From Steromphala cineraria (taxonomy: Eukaryota; Mollusca; Gastropoda; Trochida; Trochidae), in assembly GCA_916613615.1 (NCBI GenBank), contig OU744721.1:57275247-57339246 (forward strand): DNA of 64,000 nt, in the 5' to 3' direction. A program made the translations under genes and the position numbers. Shown piece by piece: positions 56,831 to 64,000 of this stretch; positions within the stretch are counted from its first letter, which is position 1; every line of letters starts with the position of its first letter. The notes under the pieces were generated by a model. That model ran no database searches. It saw only the letters and a program-made list of their open reading frames with translations, and was not told where the DNA came from.

Positions 56831-59343
56831 AGAGTGGTGAAGTTCATAGTAACATCTAATTGTCTTCATAGGATGTAGGTTATCACATAATTCGTTTTAG
56901 TAATTTTAAAGATCACCATTATTACTTGTTGCCTTCATAGAACTCTTGTGTTGAATTAAAAAGCAATAATGTTTACGTGTTTCAACAGAAATTATATCAC
57001 TAGCAAAATCAGATTCAACCAAGCAGATAATCCCCTTTAAGTGTTGTTTTGTCTCCTACTTATCACTAGTTCTACGTCAGTTAACCAATCATCGAGTTTG
57101 TTTAACGGAAAGAGATACTTTGATTCGAGACAGACTGATGGCTCAGGAGACAGACTAGTCAAGACGAAGAGACAGCCTCGTTAGTCTAAAGAGTTTGAAG
57201 TTCTATAAGTTTCTAGTTTTCTTGCTTTCAGATGACTTTGCCTGATGATGAAATTTTCATTTTAAATTTCTAAAAAGTATGCATCAATTTAAAAGTTAAG
57301 TTCTCCAAAAATTAAAAACTAAGGTTAATCATAGGTGAATGGTTTCTTATATTTTTACTGCAAGTTTGTTAGGAATATTATAGAAAAAGGGGAAGAAGAA
57401 GAAATATGTTTTATAAATGTTTCATATGATATTTCACATCATAATGCGTTATCATAGATGTGAGTCAATGAATTTCATAGTTACATTGGCTAAACTATGT
57501 GGACAATAATTTTCACATTTCTATCTTGACACACAATGATAAGATTTCATAATGAATAATGATATATCTACGTAGATAAGATCATTCACATGAAAAGAAT
57601 CTTTACACACTTTAATGAGTTAATGAGTGTGTTAAGCACTGTCCAGACTAGTGCTGTGTTGGGGAAGTTCACTGTCTGATGCTGACAATGTTGCAGACGA
57701 CATATAATTCAGACAGTTATATTATCTTTACTTGACTTCTTGATAAACTTGTGATGAGACGTTGTTGATGTTTGATCTTTTGACACAAACTGTTGTGTTT
57801 TCATGTTCATACTTGTTGTTTTTTATCTTTCTCCCATTCAAATGCTCCATGTGTAAACCATTTTACACATTTAATTGCTTTGTGTTCATTGTTTATGTTT
57901 GATCTTTTGAAACTAACTACTGTTATGTTTCCATGTTAAAACAGTTCAAACTGGTTGTATTAAAAATGCATCTGTCAGTTTTTTTCAAACCTAGTAAATG
58001 TAACACATTTTAATGTTGATTTTTCAAATTCAAACTATTATATCATTAGAGAGTTACAAACATAACTCATACATAATATAGAAAAAAAATCACATCATTG
58101 GAATTATACATCCTAGAGTAGCTACAATTATTAAAGGTGATGTTTTTTCTTCCATATTTAAATCCTTGAAATGAGACATTGTTTAAATATTATCTTGTGC
58201 CGTCAACTGTTGTAGTGCTTTCTTCGGGGAATATACATGCCCCAAAATATGTCTAAAACGTTTGGTTACTTACATTGTTGGTACATTTTTAGGTCATTTA
58301 AAACATGTTTTGAATTGAATATGAACAGTTTTAATCATCCATTTGTAATGGTTTCTGTTTTGTTGAAATATTTCCATTTAAATCAGACAGGTACGCACTA
58401 CACGTTATTTGAACAGAGTCAGTGAAGCAAATAATCAACTTGACAATTTGTATTGTTTTCGTTAACGATGTGTTAGCAAACCAGATCAGCTATCAAGATG
58501 TTTACTTAACACAACTGGAGTGCTGTGATTTCTAAACAGACAGATGAGTCTGGAGACAGACTCGTTCAAGTGAGGAGACAGACTCGTTGTGATGGGATGG
58601 AAGTCAAGTCCGTTAATGTAGCAATGAAATGCTTTTTCACAACTTTACACTCAAGCTTGAAATGCTGAAATAAAACAAACTGGTCAAAGTGAACAGACTG
58701 TTTCATTTTGTGCAACAATATGCTTATACCAGTAAAAATTATAATTTAGTTCAATAAACCAAAAATGCATGTTATTAATTTTTTATTTTTTTTCAACATT
58801 CAACATATGTATTAATATTTTTATCAACAAAAAGTCGATGTAAATCATAGTAAAGATACCAAAATAGGAGCAAATAGGTCAATGAATATCCAAGAATCAT
58901 TAAGAATAACTTGACCAACAAAATCAAATAGATATGATGTTCCATCTGTCTGTTGTCTAGACTGGAGACATTCAGATGGTGCTGGCTGTCAAAGTCTTGT
59001 TCTAGACATTGTGAGTTTACTTTTGTAATCGTTGTTGAACTTTAGGATTACTTAACAGGTTGTTGTATTGAACGATTCAAAAGAAATCACTTTATTGTCG
59101 ATCTTATGACTCCAGTTCTGCTATTCAAAGATAACGGAAAGTAACTATCGTCTCTTAAACATATGACATTAGAATGTTTTTCAAAGTATGGAAGTTGAAA
59201 AAAATACAAATTTTCATATGCATATATTTATTTTGAATACGCTGTTTTATGTTACACAACCAATGAGAAAATACAAAATAGTCTACATTTAAAACTGTAT
59301 GCTTCTTACCAGTAAATCCTCATTTTAACTTCAACCCCTTCAG

Positions 59344-60533
59344 AGAGAGAGAGAGAGAAATTGTTTATTTTTGTCTCATCCCTTACATTCAAAAATATTT
59401 CAATATTGCATACATTAAAAATGTAAAAACCGCCAAAAAGGCTACAAGAGACAATACATTAGGATCACATATAACACTGTAATACATATAAATGAAGAGG
59501 AAAAAATTTAAAAAAATATAAAAAAAAAAAAATAAATAAAAAGACACCCACACACACAACTCACAATAATCCATATCAATACATATTTACAAACATACAG
59601 GCTTACGAGCATACATACATCCATTAATACATGCATACAGTACATACCTACACACACCCATACGTTAGTACATTAATGTGTTAGAACATACATTTGGTAC
59701 ATACATACATACATCCATACATTAGTACATTAGTGGATTAGTACATGTATACAATACATACATATACGCACATACCCATACATTAGTACATTAGTGCATT
59801 AGTACCTGTCCACACCACATACATACACATACCCATACATTAGTACATTAGTATATTAGTATGTACATACATGTATACACTACACACATATACACACACA
59901 TCCACACGTTAGCATATTATACATACACACATACTCAGGTACACACATACATACACACATACATCCATACATCCATACATACATACATACATACATACAT
60001 ACATACCTACACATATTCTTAACCCTTCAAACTCTCATATTAACTCAACATCATTCATCAAGTGCCAACATCCAACAATACATACTCTGTCACTCACCCA
60101 CCACTTAGCCCTCATTCTTTACACTTATACATGTACATTCTCACTGTCTAACGACACCAATATCAATCACCAACCACCACAAAACGCATACATTCGCACC
60201 CTCATAGAACACACTCATATACTCCCTTACCCACCCATACAAATCCATCCACTCTCTCAGCCACTCAATGAGGTATATACTTTATCAATCAGCATACAAT
60301 ACAGACTCACAGACTCACCAAAACATACATCCCCAGGCACTCCAACATTACACATACTTTCTTTTTTACATTTTATGTATATTGCTTAAAAATCTACTTC
60401 TTCGCATAAACATGTTAAAAACACATTCAACTAAAAGGTGCTGGATGCCATCACAAGTCATTAATTTATTATTTTTCTCAGCCGATGAGAGGTCCGCAAT
60501 ATTCTCTTGAATACAGTCACTTTTAAGTAAGGA
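59344..60533 (-). mobile_element. 5'-truncated LINE fragment rich in ACAT repeats
   Basis: An insertion of about 1.2 kb flanked by CTTCAG (59338-59343 and 60534-60539). Its 3' end on the minus strand ends in (CT)n and has the CCGCCAAAAAGGC…GAGACAATA block seen, in variant form, in the LINE at 9301 and the fragment at 4526. The 5' end encodes a reverse transcriptase C-terminal piece (ENIADLSSAEKN…LVECVFNMF) that stops at about 60366. Between lies several hundred bases of ACAT/ACAC-rich simple repeat. Confidence 0.75.
59938..60007. repeat. ACAT tetranucleotide microsatellite
   Basis: A run of CATACATA-type repeats within the LINE fragment, longest at about 59962-60006. Degenerate ACAT and TTAGTACAT motifs surround it from 59590 onwards. 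Confidence 0.8.
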
Positions 60534-60858
60534 CTTCAGACTAACAAGTCTGGCTCCCGATTCATCTGTCTGTCGTGAATCAGAGTATGTCCTTCTGTTA
60601 ACCAAACACGATTATTGGTGATCTTGTTGTAAACAGGTGATTAGCAGAAAACAAAACAACCTGTCAATGTCATTTTCTGCTTCGTTGACCTTCGGTATTC
60701 ATGAATTATAGACAAGAATAAAAAAAATTGTAATCTAAAAACTCACATGTTTTCCAATATTCTAAATGAACATTTACCCCGACATTGAACACTGTTTTTT
60801 ACAATTTTAACATGATAGAATGTTCAATTGATCAAACAGCAAATATATTCTATCATTC

Positions 60859-61049
60859 TCCTAAGACAACAACTCGTTATGTTGTTAGTATTGAGGATTA
60901 GCAGATTGTGATTGAACCCCGAGGGTGCTCTAACGCTCTAGTATTAAGTGATGTTGCGAAAACACACACCAGTGGTATAAAACCTCACACTGCAAGCATC
61001 ACTTCATCACTTGAACTGTTTCTTCCAACACTGATTTGGACACTTCAAA
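60859..61049 (+). promoter_or_regulatory. A7 core promoter and conserved upstream box
   Basis: TATAAAA is at 60976-60982, the exact 20-bp box at 60910-60929, and CTAAGACAACAACTCGTTATG at about 60861-60881. Confidence 0.65.
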
Positions 61050-62521
61050 ATGAAGGTTGTTTGTCAAATTGCATTTTTCATCTTTTTTGTATTTCCTTTG
61101 GAAGTCAAAGCAAGTAAAATGAACATGCTATCTGAAATGCTCAAATCTGTTGATGCCAAAATCCAATTGAATGAAAAGAGGCAAACATTTACCCATTTTG
61201 CCCAACAATTTTCAAAGATGAATTTACCTTCCCAAGAACTTAAAGCAAAACCATCCATCGCATTCATGCTGGAGTTGTACAACAATTTGAAGAGTGGATC
61301 ATCACTGGTCCAGGCTTCAGGAAGAGGAAATCTGAACCATGCTGATCTGACTAGATCTGATACAATCCGAAGTTTTACACCAAAAGGTAGGTCTAATTTC
61401 AGCTCTCCAGACATCTGACAATATTAACACAATGATATTTATCCAGCAAAACGTACCCTTAATACATGCAAATGTACTTTTTTGTACATTTTCTTTTGAC
61501 ATTTTATTGTAGACATTATTTTCAACGCTTAATCATATGATTTCCAAAATTATCCCCAAAATTAACATTTTGATAGTTTTTGCGTTAAATGATCCAAGAG
61601 AACCCTTTCTTATGTAAAATGATGTAATAATTATTTATACTCTTAATATTATATCGTTTAAAACTTCTATGGAGTAAATAATGATCTTTTTTTTCTACAG
61701 AGTTTCCAAAAACAGCCGACAAAATCTCCAAAATACAGTTTCATATGCCAATTATCCCATCAGAAGAAACTTTGAAAGTTGCTGAACTTCGATTCAAAGA
61801 CATACTTGGACATAAACGTAGGTCAAGAAAGTCCAAGTTCATCATCACTATGAAGAAAGGCAGCAAAACTCTGATGAAGTTGAAGATAAGGAAGAGGCCA
61901 CTTGTTCAAGGTGGGTATTTCGTTTTGGACATCACAAAGATTCTTCGCCCTTGGATCAACGGTTACCATGGTAATGTGACTGTCAGCATCAGACTTCCAA
62001 AACGACTTCTCAAAAAGAATCAACAATCAACCATGTTACCACTGATGATGGTATTCTATCTAGAAAATAATGACAGTTTGAAAGAATTTATCAAACCTCT
62101 AATGAGTGCCCGTTCTCTGATGTCACAAAGTATGTCGAGGGTAAAGAGATCAACCACTAAGAACATGCCACGTCATCGGACACTCAGAAGTTGGAGAAAA
62201 GCTAAGAAAGAACAATGTCAACCTTTTGACTTCGAGGTTGACTTTAAGACAATAGGATGGGGAGAATGGATCATCCACCCAACTAACTTCAATGCCAAGA
62301 TGTGTCATGGAAAGTGCTCTTCAAGGAATATTGTTCAGAACAAACAATCAAACCATGCTGTTTTACAGTCACTGATGAGGAGTGTAAGAAAAGACAAAGC
62401 TCCAGCTCCTTGTTGTGTGCCCACTAAACTGGAACCTCTGAGTATAATGTACTTTGAGAATGACGAGATTGTAGTAAGGCACCATGTGGACATGATTGCT
62501 ACAGAATGTGGATGTCGATAA
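61050..62521 (+). CDS. nodal: Nodal-like TGF-beta ligand, type A copy A7 (complete, last of array)
   Basis: Exon 1 is 61050-61386 and exon 2 is 61701-62521, giving 385 aa. The 314-bp intron shares the A5-specific extra sequence. Signal peptide, HGNVT, RVKR and all seven knot cysteines are present, and the frame ends CGCR-TAA. Own replacements include NEKRQTF and FMLELYNN in exon 1, KIQFHMPIIP at the start of exon 2, and RKDKAPAPCC before the cysteine pair. After the stop, sequence similarity to the other A copies ends almost at once and a different 3' UTR with AATAAA at 62586-62591 follows. This marks the right edge of the array. Confidence 0.92.
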
Positions 62522-63155
62522 TGTAACGCCTAGTTGCAAAGGATATTTCTTAAAGTGCTATCTGAAAATCAGTGTTGGTATCTTCAATAAAAGTTTTCCA
62601 TTGATATCCCTATATTGTCTATACTTTTTAATTTTAGAATTTGAAAAAAATCAGAAATGACTCATTTTTCAATTGGCGAACTGAACTGACCCCTTTTTAA
62701 ATTTCAAAACATTACTGAACTATTGACTGATACACTTAAAATAAAGAAATAGACAAGAATTTCGGACAAATAACTTTATTAGAATACTGAAAATTTTACA
62801 ACATTAAGAGGTAAAAAAGGTTTTTAAAAAACACGTAGATAGTAGAAAAATAGAATAACCCGAAGCTCAGCATTGGCACACATTGCAGACTTTAGTCAGG
62901 AAGATGGGATTAATGTCTTTCTAAACACATTAAACACTTTTTTCAAACATAAGGTCTGATTGCAGTTAATCCCCCTGTAACAGCCAGTGAGAACAGAATG
63001 AACGCAAGATGTCCGCTAGATGAGGTCCCTGAAATCAAAAGATGCGGAAGTTGTATATCTATGGGCTGATAAGGTATGTAGATAACATAAATTTGTGTGA
63101 CTCTCACGAAATCAAGATGTTAACAACCGTCTGACAATGTTAAAATATGCAGTTC
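62522..63155. other. Unique flank to the right of the array
   Basis: Contains the A7 poly(A) signal at 62586-62591. Beyond that I recognise no array sequence, gene or mobile element. Confidence 0.5.
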
Positions 63156-63735
63156 TTTAAGGGGCAGTAGTACGTTTTTTAAAAATCCATATTTTAAATA
63201 TTTCACTATAATTGTTTGTTAATGGTAAATGTATTATATTGACAACAATCTCCTCACACAAGCCAATTACCTAAAGTCAGAGGACACATTATCAGGATTC
63301 ACATTAATCCATTGGCGGCATTTTTTTGTGAACACCTTTAATTCAGTTTGTGTAAGAATAAGATATCTCATGGCTAAACTTTATGTTATATATTTGAATT
63401 ATTACTGCTTCATATAGTTTAAATACATTGTCTTTCAATTGGAACCATTTATTTTCATTTTCCTGACATCACCTAATATTCCACCTAAAAACGTGCTACT
63501 GCCCCTTTAAACGAACGTAACTTGCCCTGTTAAGCTACACGTACGCGAATCCATTTCCATACCATAAATTATTAAAGGTGTTCACACAAATATGGCTGCC
63601 AGGGACTTTTGCTTGATACTTGATTATCTCTATTATCACGCATTATCGGGTTGAGTAATGAGATGTATAACCGAACGTGACAAAATCTAAAACTTTTTTT
63701 TTAACATTTAAAAAGACATGCTACTGCCCCTTTGA
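63156..63735. mobile_element. Inverted-repeat element with GGGGCAGTAG ends
   Basis: TTTAAGGGGCAGTAGTACG (63156-63174) faces two inverted matches: CTACTGCCCCTTTAA at 63496-63510 and CTACTGCCCCTTTGA at 63721-63735. An inner pair is also inverted: TTTGTGAACACCTTTAATT (about 63325-63343) against AATTATTAAAGGTGTTCACA (about 63567-63586). The pattern fits a folded, non-autonomous DNA transposon, perhaps two nested copies. I cannot identify a clear target-site duplication. The interior frame at 63229-63417 does not look coding. Confidence 0.5.
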
Positions 63736-63865
63736 GAATTCTGGATCACTTACTATTTTTAAAACATGTTCCGAAAAGAAGAATTCTTTTTGACCTGGAG
63801 TCGAGAAGTAAAAAACAACATGTCCTTATAAAAAACGAATTTTTTTCACATCTTTGACTACCTTG

Positions 63866-64000
63866 TCACCCAAACATAGAAACAAGATGCATTCCAAACG
63901 TTGGTTCACCTGAGCTCAAGACTGCTCTATTAGCTCTGTTACATCTCTCTGAGAACCATCCAGTCTGACACCCAGTGGGACACATCCCATCAGTCTTGTC
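63866..64000 (-). CDS. Possible exon with EGF-like repeat (partial)
   Basis: Read from the window end on the minus strand, the frame is open for 44 codons and starts DKTDGMCPTGCQTGWFSERC. The C-x3-C-x8-C pattern with GCQTGW is typical of EGF-like/MEGF-type repeats in large receptor proteins, which are very common in bivalves (family knowledge). The true exon probably ends before the stop at 63866-63868, perhaps near CAG|GTGAAC (about 63909-63911). It is unrelated to the Nodal array. The rest of the gene is outside the window. Confidence 0.4.
   Translation of the reverse strand, partial: DKTDGMCPTGCQTGWFSERCNRANRAVLSSGEPTFGMHLVSMFG

Larger units (their letters stand above)
56831..60858. promoter_or_regulatory. 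Divergent spacer B6b/A7 with CAGAC/GTCTG modules, split by a LINE fragment
   Basis: The B-side module is present with one change (CAGCCTCGTTAGTCTA, 57173-57188). Central GACAGACTCGTT repeats are at about 58540-58590. The exact octamer GTCTAGAC is at 58955-58962. The LINE fragment at 59344-60533 is inserted within the CCCCTTCAGACTAAC sequence, directly beside the A-side module, whose CAGACTAACAAGTCTG survives at 60537-60552. Confidence 0.45.

Noticed and set aside
2948..62521. Assignment of these ligands to BMP2/4 or to Lefty
   Set aside because: The IGWG-x-WII, PLS-[I/M]-MY and HH-x-DMI-x-x-ECGC residues fit Nodal better than BMP2/4. The seventh cysteine pattern and CGCR end, with a single clear furin site before a full knot, do not fit Lefty. 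A formal tree was not possible here.
1..64000. CRISPR array, bacterial operon or prophage
   Set aside because: No spaced direct repeats and no bacterial gene structure; introns, TATA boxes and LINEs show eukaryotic nuclear DNA.

Overview
This is a stretch of AT-rich eukaryotic (animal) genomic DNA. The genes have introns with GT/AG splice sites, TATA boxes and AATAAA signals, and decayed LINE retrotransposons lie between them. It holds a tandem array of Nodal-like TGF-beta ligand genes. No sequence here fixes the species. The array, the LINEs and an EGF-like exon of a style common in bivalve genomes at the right edge suggest an invertebrate bilaterian, perhaps a mollusc (low confidence).

Two ancient paralogue types alternate on opposite strands. 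Type A (+) encodes a 385-aa preproprotein and type B (-) one of about 359-371 aa. Each has two exons, split in phase 1 at the same place (…SDTIR-[S/T]-F-x-[P/T]-K-G|E). Each has a signal peptide, a propeptide with a conserved HGN[V/L]T sequon, a furin site (RVKR in A, RGKR in B) and a 123-aa mature domain with seven knot cysteines. The mature sequence (IGWG[E/D]WIIHP, NHA, CCVPTKLEPLS, HH-x-DMIATECGC) is Nodal-like.

In order, the units are: A1 (partial, 1-186), B1 (2948-4151), A2 (7698-8522, mature domain deleted), B2 (15760-16786, 5'-deleted and frameshifted), A3 (19998-21440), B3 (23642-24845), A4 (30180-31621), B4 (34306-35551, normal stop lost), A5 (38825-40296), B5 (44635-45839), A6 (49309-50764, frameshifted signal peptide), B6a (53516-53723, 3' fragment), B6b (55218-56619, stops, frameshift and internal duplication) and A7 (61050-62521). 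The basic unit is about 8-9 kb. A and B genes converge across ~2.2-2.8 kb and diverge across ~3.3-3.5 kb when mobile elements are left out. Four A genes and three B genes look fully intact; B4 is intact apart from its stop codon.

The divergent spacers carry homologous upstream DNA in mirror orientation: a TATA box, a 20-bp box, and a module of paired CAGAC/GTCTG (Smad-type) motifs next to forkhead-like sites. This suggests that both gene types share one regulatory logic, possibly Nodal-Smad-Fox autoregulation (inference).

Mobile elements are: a nearly full-length LINE (9301-14107), two shorter LINE copies (27300-29174; 41117-43615), two 3'-end LINE fragments of a related tail family (4526-4773; 59344-60533), a 577-bp TA-flanked inverted-repeat element (47604-48180) and an inverted-repeat element beyond the array (63156-63735). 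Unit homology stops just after A7, so the right edge of the array is in view. The left edge is outside the window.
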